NCBI GenBank assembly: GCA_903824675.1
Contig: CAIJXV010000055.1
Span: 1-64,000, forward strand
Reading direction: 5' to 3'
Source: an uncultured bacterium
GTDB taxonomy: Bacteria; Verrucomicrobiota; Kiritimatiellia; CAIKKV01; CAIJXV01
Length of the DNA: 64,000 bases
A program made the position numbers and the translations under genes. This document shows, in pieces, positions 52,575 to 62,149 of this stretch (its first letter is position 1; every line of letters starts with the position of its first letter). The notes under the pieces were generated by a model. That model did not search any database and was not told where the DNA came from. It worked only from the letters and a program-made list of their open reading frames with translations.

Positions 52575-55500
52575 ATGAAACGATCCCTGTGGAAAACGGA
52601 ACGATTTGCCTTTGCGAGGAGGGCTTGGACCTTCGCGGTTTTGCTGGCGGCGTTGGGTGTGGGCGCGGACTTGGCTAAAGCGGCGTCTCGCGCGGCGAGT
52701 GTGTCCGGCGACTGGAATAATACCGCCACCTGGGGCGGGGCATCGGTGCCGGTAGCAGGGGATACGGTGACCAACAATGCGGGAGTGACGGTCACCATTC
52801 CGGCGGGGTACACAGCAGAGTGCAGCACGATCAATTTCACCACCGGGAATGGCGCGTCCACGATTTTACTGGCCGACGGCACATCCGCCTTGAATGTCAG
52901 TGGGGCGGTGACGATTCAGCGCAACGGAACCGCCGCCAACAAGATCGATGTGGGGGCCGGCACCTTCTCGGCCGCTTCAGTTGCCTTGCAAGGCCTAACG
53001 GGCGGCACCCGACTCAGCCAACTGCTGATCTCGACCGGAACCGCCACGATCAGCGGAACCATCACCTCGGCCGGCGTCGATTCCCAGATCATCTTTTCCG
53101 GTGCGGGCACCTTGAACGCCGGGGGTACGTTGCTGAGCGGAACGGCTGGAACCTTCACGCCCTCGACGGGCACGGTGAATTACAATGGCGTCGCGCAAAC
53201 GGTCGGCGCTTACACTTACAACCACCTGACCCTTTCCGGGAGTGGCGCCAAGACCTTGACCGGCGTGGCGACGGTCAACGGCAATCTGACCCTGAGCGGG
53301 ACGGCAACGGCGGCTTCGGGCGCGAATCTGGCCATCGGGGGCAACTTGGTGGTGGGGGCCGGGACGATGTTCACCGTCGGCGCGCACACGATTGCCGTGG
53401 CCGGAACGACGACCGTGTCCGGCTCCTTGTTGCACAACAGCGCGACCGGTTTGAAGACTTACACGGGCGATGTGACGATCAACAGCGGGGGCGGTTGGAC
53501 GGGGTCGGTGTTGACCATCGCGTATTCTTTCGGTGGGAGTTTTCAAAATAACGGAAACCTGACAGCCAACACGAACGGGGTGCATACCTTCACCGGTTCC
53601 GGCAAGACCTTTTCCGGGTCCAATCCAATCGCGATTTCTCGCCTGACGATCGACGGAACCTATCAGAATGACGGCGTGCTGATCGTGTCCAATGCGCTGG
53701 CCGGCACGGGGACGTTGACTCAAGGCGTGAATGCGCAGTTGATCGTTCTCGGCCCGACCAATGTCTCGATTTCGCTCACGACGCTGAACGCTTCGGCCAA
53801 TGTCAACTCGGTCCATTACAACGGCGCCGTCCAGACGGTGAAGCCGGTGGTCTATTCCCATTTAACCCTCTCCGGGAGTGGGGCGAAGAATCTGACGGAC
53901 GTCATGACGATTGGGGGCGATCTGACGGTATCCGGCAGTGCGACGTTGCTGAGTAATGCGGTGATGATGGTGGTCGGCACTTTTAATTATGCTTCCAGCG
54001 GAACGTCCACCTTGACGAACAATGTGACGGGCGGGGCTTTGACGCTGGCCAACGGCACACTGAATCTGGGCACGAATTTAACTCATGCCTTTGCGGGGAA
54101 CTGGACCCGGACGGCCGGCACGCTTTTGGCCAATTCGAGCACATTGAAAATTGGAGGGGACATCAGCGGTTCCGGCGGCGCCTTCACGGCCGGCACCTCG
54201 ATGGTGGAATGGAATGGGGCCGGGGCTCAAACGCTGGCCGCGCTAACGTATCACAACCTGACTCTCTCCGGGGGCGGCGCGAAGTTGATCGGAGTGGGAT
54301 CGGTTGTGACGGGCAATATGCAAATCGTGACTGGCTCCAAGGCCGATATTGAGGCCGGACAGGATATCACCGTCGGGTCGCTTTCGTTGGATGGGGTGGG
54401 CCAGGATCGTGGAACCTGGGGGGCCAGCGCATCGAGTGCGACCCACACCAATGACGTGTTCTTTTCTCCGACCACCGGCTATTTGACGGTTATCACCGAT
54501 ACCCGGGCGAACACGGTCACCTGGCGCGGTGTGGGCGACTGGGTTGCGAATCCGGGCAACTGGAGCAATGGCATCCCGGGGCCGGGCTCCAATGTCTGGA
54601 TCGCCGCGGGCACGGTGACGTTGGCGAGCGCATCAGATGCATTGGGAGAGTTCACGGTGGCCAATGGGGCGACTTTGCTCTTCACGAATTGGGCCACCTG
54701 CCTTACGGCGAGCAATGTGACGATTGCCAGCGGCGGTCTGATGACGTTACCGGCGGCATTCACCAATAACCAAATGTCGAACCGGGTCTGGGTGGTTTGC
54801 ACGAACTTCACGATCCATGCCGGTGGTCAGATCCTTACCGACGCGAAGGGATTTGCAACGGGACAAGGGGTGGGGAGTGGAATTGCCATGGCCGTCAATC
54901 AATGTGCCGGTGGTGGTGGCTATGGTGGAAAAGGCGGGACTGGCTTCTCAACCGCAGGCGGTCAGCCGTATGGTTCGACGAATACGCCGCTGGATCCCGG
55001 TAGTGGCGGGGGCACCCGGGTTGGAAGTACCGATGGCGGGCATGGCGGGGGCGCAGTGTTGATTGAAGCGGCGAATTCTGTGACGATTGACGGATTGGTG
55101 AGTGCCAATGGCGGCAATGGTACCGGAAGCGCCTCCACCTACGGCGGGGGCGGCTCAGGCGGCTCGATTTATATGACGTGTTCCACTTTTGGCGGGGGCA
55201 CGAACGGGATGTTGCAGGCCAACGGCGGCCACTGCGGCAATGCCGCCAGTACCGGCACCACGAAGGGTGGCGGCGGGGGCGGCGGTCGGATCGTCGTGCA
55301 GTATACCAGCTTGGCCGGCACTCCCGGTGTCAGATTTTCCGCCAATTGCGGGAAAAGTCTGTATCTGGTGGATAACAATGCCCCTGCGGACCGTTCGGCT
55401 GCCCAAGTCGGAACGCTCCGATTTTCGAATACGGATCTGCTGGAAGGTGTATTAAATGCCTGGTCCGGCATGATCTCCGAGTTGAACGGCTATCTGTATT

Positions 55501-58500
55501 TCGAATCCACCAACAGTTGGGCACCGACCCATCTGCTGGTCGTGAGCAATTCGACGCTGGGCATTCCGGAAGGTTCCTCTTGGCGGATCACGAACGATCT
55601 GACGGTGGTGACCGGCGGGGTGATGATTGCCGCTCAAGGCAGTTTGCAGTGCAAGGGAAACTTGACTTTGACCAATGTCGCAACCCTGGTGGTCTATGGC
55701 GGAGAAACGAATTCGGGCCCGCCGAATTATGGTGCCTGGGTGGGGGTGACGAACACCTTGACGGTGGCGACCAATTGCTGGATTTATCCCTTCTCGCACT
55801 CGACCAACGGTGGCTCGGTTCTCTTTCAAGTGGGGGGATTGGCGGTTCAGGGCGGCGGCGGAATCAATGCGAACGGACGGGGGTTGGCACGGGGAACCGG
55901 TCGGGGAAAAGGGGTTGATGGCGTGGTTAACCGCGGTACCGGAGGGGGCGGTTATGGCGGCAGGGGGGGGACGGGCTTGCACTTTGCAGGGGGAAATCCT
56001 TATGGAACAACGAATGTGCTCCTCGATCCCGGCAGTGGCGGAGGCACTACGGCAAACCTCGGCGGACATGGCGGGGGCGTGGTGCGGATTGAATCCGCGG
56101 GGAGTGTGACGATCGACGGGGCGGTGACCGCCAATGGCAGCAATGGACTCAGTAACGGGTCCACTTACTGCGGGGGCGGCTCAGGTGGCTCAATTTTTAT
56201 GACTTGCGCATCGTTTGGCGGAGCCGGGACTTTGGAAGCGAAAGGGGGCGATGCCTCTACCTCTGGCGGTGGGGGCGGTGGGGGGGGGCGGATCTCGATC
56301 GTGATTGGGTTCTCGGCTTCACAAAAGGCCGATCTCGTTGCGGGGGTTTCAATTCCCGGCTTGTTTAGCTATCTGGACGAACCCGCTTTCCCCACGCCGG
56401 TTTCGGTCGCCAATGGAAATGGATATGTGTCGGCTAACCCTGCCCAGCCCGGCTCAAGACAATACCTAAAAATCGTCTCGGCCAGCCAGCGAACCGTGAA
56501 AATCACCGGCGACACCGGGTTGTATGGCGCACCGGGGCCGCTCGGGTATGGCGATTCCTGGCTGATCGATGACAGCACGGCGTTGACCAATGCCGTGGCC
56601 ACGCCTGCCAACTCATCGAATGGAGTGCGCTGGGCTTGCACGGGCTGGCGGGTCAACGATACCGTTCAGGGCACTCTGATCACCAATGACGTGAGCACGC
56701 AGGCCGTGTTTACGGTGACGACCAACCTGACGCTGACCTGGCTCTGGACCAATCAATATTGGCTCGCCTTCTCCCCCAGTCCCAATGGATCAGTGAATTC
56801 GAACAGCCTGAATGGCTGGTACACCAACGGAACACAGGTGTTGGGAATTGAGGCGATACCCTATCCTGGTTATGTTTTCGTGATGTGGACTGGCTCGGAT
56901 GTGCCCGACGGGCTGGCCGGGAACAATCCATTGACCATGACGATGGATAGGTCCCGCACGAATATTATGGCCGTGTTTGCATCAACCATCGGCCAAACCA
57001 TGACCTGGAATGGGGTCGGATTGTGGACCAGTCCCACCAACTGGTCGCCGCAGGGCGTGCCGGGTTCGAATGACCAGGTCATCCTCCAATCGGGAACCAG
57101 CATCCTCAGCACGGCCTACGCCACGACGGGTTCGGTTCTCGTGAACACAGGGGCCACCCTGATCTTCTCGAATTGGACCACCTGTCTGACGGCGAGCGAT
57201 GTGACGATTCTGAGCAGCGGGGTGATCACTCTGCCGGCCGCGTTCGCCAATAACCAGATGTCGAACCGGGTCTGGGTGGTCTGCACGAATTTCACGCTCA
57301 ACTTCGGCGGACAGATTCTGGCCGACGCCCGCGGGTATGCGCAGTCCAGCGGGCCGGGGCAGGGGATTAGTGGAGGCGTCAACGATGGCACGGGCGGGGG
57401 CGGGTATGGGGGCAAAGGCGGAAGCGGCTCGTCGACTGTGGGCGGGAACGGGTATGGTGAGACATCTTTGCCGTTGGCCCCCGGCAGTGGCGGAGGTCTT
57501 GCTACGGCAACCGGTATTGGTGGATCGGGTGGGGGTGCGGTGCGGATTGAGGCGGCGGGAATAATGACGATCGATGGGACGATCAACGCCAATGGTGGAA
57601 ACGGGACCTACGGCAGTGGCGGCGGATCGGGAGGCGCGATACTTCTCACCTGTGCTTCGTTCGGTGGGAGCACGCAAGGAACTCTACGGGCGAACGGCGG
57701 CAATAGCGCGCTCAATACCTATAATAATAATTTCGGGGGGGGTGGCGGCGGGGGGCGCATTGCGGTGCTTTATGCCAGCCTGGTGGGCACGCCCGGGGTC
57801 CGATTCTCCGCGAACTGCGGTGCCGGCCTGTATGCGGTGGATGCCAATGCACCGGCGGACCTGAGGGCCGCCCAATTGGGGACGTTGTGTTTCACCAATC
57901 CGGCGCTGGTCGATACGGTTCTGACCGCCTGGTCTGGGATCGGTTCGGAACTGAACGGCTATCTGTTCTTTCAATCCACCAATGGCGGAATTCTGTCCAA
58001 TCTTTGGATGCTCAGCCAGTCAACCCTCGGTATTCCGGAAGGAACCTCCTTGCAACTCCCGAACGATTTGACGGTGATGACGGGCGGAGTGGTGATCGCC
58101 GCCCGGGGCAGTCTGCGCTGCGGGGGGAATTTGACGTTGACCAATGGCGCCAGCCTGGTTGTGTATGGCGGCGAAACGAATGTGATATTCCCGGATTATG
58201 GCGCCCTGGTGGGGGTGACGAATACGTTGACGGTGGCGGCCGATTGCCGGATTTATCCTTTCGCGCATTCGACGAATGGCGGGTCGGTTCTCCTGCGGGT
58301 AGGGGATTTGAAAATCCGAAGCGGCGGTGCCATCGATGCGACCGGCCGAGGATATGCGAATGCCAATGGTCCGGGGCGGGGAACCAATTATTTCAGTTAC
58401 CAAGGGGGGGCCGGAGGTGGGGGATATGGGGGAAAAGGTGGGAAGGGACGAAACGTCGCGGAGGGGCGCGCCTATGGTTCAACGAATGTGCCACAAGATC

Positions 58501-59018
58501 CCGGGAGTGGCGGGGGCAATGCTTATGCCGATCAAGGCTATCATAACGCCGGACATGGCGGTGGCGCGGTACGGATTGAGGCCAATGGGGCTGTGACGGT
58601 TGACGGGGCCGTGCGCGCCAATGGCGGAAGTAGCGGGAGTATGGGCGAAGGGGGGGGCTCGGGCGGCACGATTTACCTGACGTGCGCCGCATTTGACGGA
58701 AGTACAAATGGAGTTTTACAGGCGGATGGGGGCAGTGGTCGCGCCAATCCCAACTTTACCGGCCTCAGCGGCGGCGGTGGGGGCGGCGGACGGATCGCCG
58801 TGTGGATCAATGTGCCTCAAACACTGAAAGACCGCTACCTTGCCGGACTGGACGTTTCGGTGTTTCGTGACGGGACCAACCGATTCTTTTTGGGAACCCT
58901 GTCGGTCTCCAACGGGCCCGGCTACATCAATTCTCCTGATATCGGTGCGGCGGAGCCCGGCACGGCCTGGTTCTTTATCGCCCGGCCGAACCAGGGCACG
59001 ATTTTTCTGATTAAATAA
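52575..59018 (+). CDS. Giant secreted protein with beta-repeats and glycine-rich modules
   Basis: The 2,147-residue protein starts at 52575 (GGAG 10 bases upstream) with a signal peptide. Residues about 40-640 are repeated beta-strand units (LTLSGSGAKTLTGV, NGNLTLSG) resembling autotransporter-associated repeats. From about 54.5 kb it carries the same block as the gene at 31097: glycine-rich modules near 54.83-55.31, 55.85-56.31, 57.30-57.77 and 58.31-58.81 kb, with an InlB-like repeat (WTGSDVPDGLAGNN) between modules 2 and 3 at about 56.75-56.98 kb. The C-terminus TAWFFIARPNQGTIFLIK matches that of the other giant. No autotransporter barrel or sortase motif is seen. Likely surface or matrix protein; the AraC gene is divergent. 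Confidence 0.75.
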   Translation: MKRSLWKTERFAFARRAWTFAVLLAALGVGADLAKAASRAASVSGDWNNTATWGGASVPVAGDTVTNNAGVTVTIPAGYTAECSTINFTTGNGASTILLADGTSALNVSGAVTIQRNGTAANKIDVGAGTFSAASVALQGLTGGTRLSQLLISTGTATISGTITSAGVDSQIIFSGAGTLNAGGTLLSGTAGTFTPSTGTVNYNGVAQTVGAYTYNHLTLSGSGAKTLTGVATVNGNLTLSGTATAASGANLAIGGNLVVGAGTMFTVGAHTIAVAGTTTVSGSLLHNSATGLKTYTGDVTINSGGGWTGSVLTIAYSFGGSFQNNGNLTANTNGVHTFTGSGKTFSGSNPIAISRLTIDGTYQNDGVLIVSNALAGTGTLTQGVNAQLIVLGPTNVSISLTTLNASANVNSVHYNGAVQTVKPVVYSHLTLSGSGAKNLTDVMTIGGDLTVSGSATLLSNAVMMVVGTFNYASSGTSTLTNNVTGGALTLANGTLNLGTNLTHAFAGNWTRTAGTLLANSSTLKIGGDISGSGGAFTAGTSMVEWNGAGAQTLAALTYHNLTLSGGGAKLIGVGSVVTGNMQIVTGSKADIEAGQDITVGSLSLDGVGQDRGTWGASASSATHTNDVFFSPTTGYLTVITDTRANTVTWRGVGDWVANPGNWSNGIPGPGSNVWIAAGTVTLASASDALGEFTVANGATLLFTNWATCLTASNVTIASGGLMTLPAAFTNNQMSNRVWVVCTNFTIHAGGQILTDAKGFATGQGVGSGIAMAVNQCAGGGGYGGKGGTGFSTAGGQPYGSTNTPLDPGSGGGTRVGSTDGGHGGGAVLIEAANSVTIDGLVSANGGNGTGSASTYGGGGSGGSIYMTCSTFGGGTNGMLQANGGHCGNAASTGTTKGGGGGGGRIVVQYTSLAGTPGVRFSANCGKSLYLVDNNAPADRSAAQVGTLRFSNTDLLEGVLNAWSGMISELNGYLYFESTNSWAPTHLLVVSNSTLGIPEGSSWRITNDLTVVTGGVMIAAQGSLQCKGNLTLTNVATLVVYGGETNSGPPNYGAWVGVTNTLTVATNCWIYPFSHSTNGGSVLFQVGGLAVQGGGGINANGRGLARGTGRGKGVDGVVNRGTGGGGYGGRGGTGLHFAGGNPYGTTNVLLDPGSGGGTTANLGGHGGGVVRIESAGSVTIDGAVTANGSNGLSNGSTYCGGGSGGSIFMTCASFGGAGTLEAKGGDASTSGGGGGGGGRISIVIGFSASQKADLVAGVSIPGLFSYLDEPAFPTPVSVANGNGYVSANPAQPGSRQYLKIVSASQRTVKITGDTGLYGAPGPLGYGDSWLIDDSTALTNAVATPANSSNGVRWACTGWRVNDTVQGTLITNDVSTQAVFTVTTNLTLTWLWTNQYWLAFSPSPNGSVNSNSLNGWYTNGTQVLGIEAIPYPGYVFVMWTGSDVPDGLAGNNPLTMTMDRSRTNIMAVFASTIGQTMTWNGVGLWTSPTNWSPQGVPGSNDQVILQSGTSILSTAYATTGSVLVNTGATLIFSNWTTCLTASDVTILSSGVITLPAAFANNQMSNRVWVVCTNFTLNFGGQILADARGYAQSSGPGQGISGGVNDGTGGGGYGGKGGSGSSTVGGNGYGETSLPLAPGSGGGLATATGIGGSGGGAVRIEAAGIMTIDGTINANGGNGTYGSGGGSGGAILLTCASFGGSTQGTLRANGGNSALNTYNNNFGGGGGGGRIAVLYASLVGTPGVRFSANCGAGLYAVDANAPADLRAAQLGTLCFTNPALVDTVLTAWSGIGSELNGYLFFQSTNGGILSNLWMLSQSTLGIPEGTSLQLPNDLTVMTGGVVIAARGSLRCGGNLTLTNGASLVVYGGETNVIFPDYGALVGVTNTLTVAADCRIYPFAHSTNGGSVLLRVGDLKIRSGGAIDATGRGYANANGPGRGTNYFSYQGGAGGGGYGGKGGKGRNVAEGRAYGSTNVPQDPGSGGGNAYADQGYHNAGHGGGAVRIEANGAVTVDGAVRANGGSSGSMGEGGGSGGTIYLTCAAFDGSTNGVLQADGGSGRANPNFTGLSGGGGGGGRIAVWINVPQTLKDRYLAGLDVSVFRDGTNRFFLGTLSVSNGPGYINSPDIGAAEPGTAWFFIARPNQGTIFLIK

Positions 59019-59034
59019 CCCGCCGAATCTGCCG

Positions 59035-60945
59035 TCAGGGCGATCCCTGCTCCAGCAAGGCGCGGAGAGCCGGGAGACCGGAGAGATGAGCCAGGGCGCG
59101 TCGCATCTGGGCGAGGGCGGCAGGGATATGGCGGGCGAAATCAGCGGTGGCAGGCTCTGCTCCCAATTTGGCGTAGGCCCCGAGGGCCTGGGCCAGACGT
59201 TGGACGACGGCCAACCAAAAATCTTTCTCGGCCAGTTCATGGAACGGGCTCATATCCTGATAGAATTTAAGTAAGTCGAGCTGAATTTTTTCTTCCAGCC
59301 GGGCATACGGATCCGCCAGCAGTGAGGCTAGATCGTAATAGGGCGAACCCCACCGCATGCCTTGGAAATCAATGAAGACCGTTCTTCCCTTGTGAAACAG
59401 GATATTGGTCGATTGCAGATCCCGATGAATCAGCACCTGGGGATGGCGCAACAACCGGGTGGCGATGGATTGGAGATCACGTCGGATGCCGTCGATGGCC
59501 GCTGATTCGAGACGAAGCCGATGGGATAGAAAGTGTTCGGCGAAATAATCATGTTCCCATGTATACAGACGGCGGTTGAAGGGCGGCATCAGTTTGATCC
59601 GGGCTTGGGCGACGGCGCGCGGACCCTCAACATGGAGACGGAGGACATCAGGCAAAACCTGACGATAGAGTTTTAGGGCGGTTGCCGGAGAAGCCGTTTC
59701 GAGTCGGGTCAGGAGGGAGATATTCCCTAAATCTTCAAGCGCGGTGGCCTGAAGTTCGGGAAAATCGGCCAAAACCCGGGGGACGGGGACTCCGACTTGG
59801 GCGAGTTGGCGGGCATGATTTGCGTATAGGGTATTTTCATGCCGGATGGGGTCGTAAGCGATCAGGATGGCGCGTTGCCGTCCGTAGAAAGCACGGGTGA
59901 AATCACGGGCCGAGCCGCGAGCGCCGAGCGGGACCAGGGTGGTGCGATCCAGTGGCCAGCCGAGTTGGTTGAGCAGGGAATGTAAACGGGGCTGGGGCCA
60001 ATCGGAGGCGCGGACCAGGAGGGCCGATTGGACGGATTGATTAAAATAAACATCCGGGCCGATGAGGGTGTCGACGATCCGGGCCTGGGGTCCGATCCGT
60101 GCGCCCTCCAGTACGACCGAGTTGATCAGCTGGGCCCCGGGTTGGATCCGGGTGGTCGGGTGGATGCCGGCAAAGGTTGTTGCACGCGGGGAAAAATCAC
60201 CCGCCGGGGTGTAAAAACGTTGCCCGGGCTGTCGTGAGTGCCAGGCGGAGCGCGTATCGGCGTGCGCCTGAAGAAGGCTTGCCGGCGTGCCCAGGTCGGC
60301 CCAGAATCCACGATCGGAAGCGATCCCGAGGAGCGTGCGCCCTGCTTTTTGAGCGCGTTCGTAAGCGGCAATAAGCGTGTCAAAACCCACGGGTTGGATG
60401 AATTCGATGAGGGTTGGGTCAAAGAGTTGTAATCCGCAGAAGGTGGCGGTGCCCGGTGTTCCCGGGGAGGAACTCCGGAAGGTTCGGATCCGGTTCCGGT
60501 CGAGTTCGACGGTCCGGGGTCCAAGCGTGGGGTGCATCCAGAGGGCGGCCTGGGCGTGTTCCCGGGCGAAGGGGTACAGCAGGAGGCGCGGATCCAAATC
60601 GGCGGCGACATCGGCATTAAGGATCCAGATCGGTTCCTCGGGAAGGAACCAGGCGGCCTGGCGAAGCGCGCCACCGGTTCCGAGAATTTCGGGTTCGAAG
60701 GAAAACTGGATACGCAGGTCCGGGGGCGGTGTGAGGGTGCGGATGAAATTGACCATGGGGCCGGGTTCATGATGCAGATTAATCAGAACCTCGCGCACGC
60801 CCCATTGATGGAGCAGGTCGAGATTATGCAGGATGAGGGGGCGGCTCCAAAGGGGCAGGAGAGGTTTAGGGATGCGGAAGGTGAGGGGCTGCAACCGGGA
60901 CCCGAAGCCGGCGGCGAGGAGGATGGCGCGACGGGGGCGAATCAT
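59035..60945 (-). CDS. murU-amgK: Fused MurU-like nucleotidyltransferase and AmgK-like sugar kinase
   Basis: The 636-residue protein joins two enzymes. Residues 1-235 are a sugar-1-phosphate nucleotidyltransferase: LLAAGFGSRLQPLTF, then PKPLLPL, NADV, and SDRGFWADLGTP. Residues about 255-310 look like hexapeptide repeats (IHPTTRIQPGAQLINSVVLEG), followed by a kinase of the aminoglycoside-phosphotransferase fold (about 335-600) with HRDLQSTNILF (catalytic Asp) and IDFQGMRWGSPYYDLASLL. The kinase motif resembles AmgK, the MurNAc/GlcNAc anomeric kinase, and the first domain MurU, which then makes UDP-MurNAc; in Pseudomonas these are separate genes. It overlaps the NamZ-like gene by 4 bases. Specificity is inferred from motif and neighbour. 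Confidence 0.78.
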   Translation of the reverse strand: MIRPRRAILLAAGFGSRLQPLTFRIPKPLLPLWSRPLILHNLDLLHQWGVREVLINLHHEPGPMVNFIRTLTPPPDLRIQFSFEPEILGTGGALRQAAWFLPEEPIWILNADVAADLDPRLLLYPFAREHAQAALWMHPTLGPRTVELDRNRIRTFRSSSPGTPGTATFCGLQLFDPTLIEFIQPVGFDTLIAAYERAQKAGRTLLGIASDRGFWADLGTPASLLQAHADTRSAWHSRQPGQRFYTPAGDFSPRATTFAGIHPTTRIQPGAQLINSVVLEGARIGPQARIVDTLIGPDVYFNQSVQSALLVRASDWPQPRLHSLLNQLGWPLDRTTLVPLGARGSARDFTRAFYGRQRAILIAYDPIRHENTLYANHARQLAQVGVPVPRVLADFPELQATALEDLGNISLLTRLETASPATALKLYRQVLPDVLRLHVEGPRAVAQARIKLMPPFNRRLYTWEHDYFAEHFLSHRLRLESAAIDGIRRDLQSIATRLLRHPQVLIHRDLQSTNILFHKGRTVFIDFQGMRWGSPYYDLASLLADPYARLEEKIQLDLLKFYQDMSPFHELAEKDFWLAVVQRLAQALGAYAKLGAEPATADFARHIPAALAQMRRALAHLSGLPALRALLEQGSP

Positions 60946-62132
60946 GGGGCTGCCTCATAGAGGAGGGCTGTGGCGCGTTCGGAGGCGAAGGCGGCCAAGT
61001 CCGGCTGCCATCCGGTGACAATGTGGTCCGGCGAATGTCCGGTCTGTAAAGCCACCCGGACCGACGGGGTGCCATAGAGTTGATCGAAGAACGCCGGGCG
61101 ATTGGCGGAAAATGACCAGAGGGCGCCTGCGCCGCAGGCCGCCTGGAAGGCGGCGATCAGGTGGACCGACAGGGTGACCGGTTGGAAGCGTGCGGCGTCT
61201 GTGATTTGGATTCGGGCGCCCCCGATGGAGCGGGACGCCCAGGGGCCTTGGGTGGGGGTGAAGTTGCAGGGATTGAGGCGAACCCCGGGCAGACGGATGG
61301 CGGCCAGTGCCTGGTGGATTTCGCGGGGATCGGCGAGACCGGAGCCGACCACTTGAAAAACTTCTTCCAGGCCGGTTCCATTATCAATGGCGGCCAGTCC
61401 CTCAGAAAAGACCGTCGCCGTGAAACATTGGGCGGCCGCGAGGGACCGGATTCGGGGAGAGGGAGGAATCCATGACCAGTCCGGCGTACCCGAAAAAGTG
61501 GGTCGCCGATAATTTTCCATGGGCGCGACCGTGAGATCGAGATCGAGTTCGAGCCGGGTGACCAACCATCGGGCGGTTTCGCCGGGCGTCATTCCGTAGA
61601 GCAGAGGCGCCGGAATGGCTCCGACAAAGCTGGCACAGGCGGGATCGAGCAGGGGTCCGTCGAGGGTTTGGGGAAGCGGAATCGGCCGATCGGCAACCAT
61701 GACGGGACGATGGGTTTCGGCGGCGACTTCGAGGCAGGCGCGGAGAGTGGAGACGTAAGTATAAGGCCGCGCGCCCAAATCCTGAAGATCGATCAGAAGT
61801 AAATCGAGTTGTTGAAAAGATTCGGGGAGGGGACGACGGCGATGCCCATAGAGCGAGTGGATGGGGATTTTCCAGAGCGGATGAAGGCCATCGGGCGTGT
61901 GTTCTCCGGCGGCGGCCTGACCGGTGAAGCCATGCTCTGGACCAAAGAGGGCCGCCAGGTTTAAATCGGGATCGGCTTGAAGGCGGGCGGCCGTGGTTTG
62001 ACCGGTTTCATCGACGGCCGCGAGGTGGGAGACGAGTCCGATCCGGCGGCCGAGGAGGCAGACGCGACGGGAGGTGAGCAGATTCGAAATGCCCGGTCGC
62101 CAGGGAGGAGGATGGAAGGGCGCATTCATCAT
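60942..62132 (-). CDS. namZ: Exo-beta-N-acetylmuramidase, DUF1343/NamZ family (GH171)
   Basis: The 396-residue protein belongs to the DUF1343 family, now known as NamZ exo-N-acetylmuramidases that remove MurNAc from the non-reducing end of peptidoglycan fragments. Seen: GRRIGLVSHLAAVDETGQTT, LFGPEHGFTG, then DLLLIDLQDLGARPYTYVST, RPIPLPQTLDGPLLDP, and PLLYGMTPGETARWLV. Unlike B. subtilis NamZ it lacks a signal peptide and would act in the cytoplasm on imported muropeptides. The start at 62132 lies 17 bases after the signalling gene's stop; the ribosome site is poor. Its stop overlaps the MurU-AmgK start (ATGA), giving a MurNAc-release, phosphorylation and UDP-activation operon. Confidence 0.9.
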   Translation of the reverse strand: MMNAPFHPPPWRPGISNLLTSRRVCLLGRRIGLVSHLAAVDETGQTTAARLQADPDLNLAALFGPEHGFTGQAAAGEHTPDGLHPLWKIPIHSLYGHRRRPLPESFQQLDLLLIDLQDLGARPYTYVSTLRACLEVAAETHRPVMVADRPIPLPQTLDGPLLDPACASFVGAIPAPLLYGMTPGETARWLVTRLELDLDLTVAPMENYRRPTFSGTPDWSWIPPSPRIRSLAAAQCFTATVFSEGLAAIDNGTGLEEVFQVVGSGLADPREIHQALAAIRLPGVRLNPCNFTPTQGPWASRSIGGARIQITDAARFQPVTLSVHLIAAFQAACGAGALWSFSANRPAFFDQLYGTPSVRVALQTGHSPDHIVTGWQPDLAAFASERATALLYEAAP

Positions 62133-62149
62133 GGGGCATTTGAAAGGGA

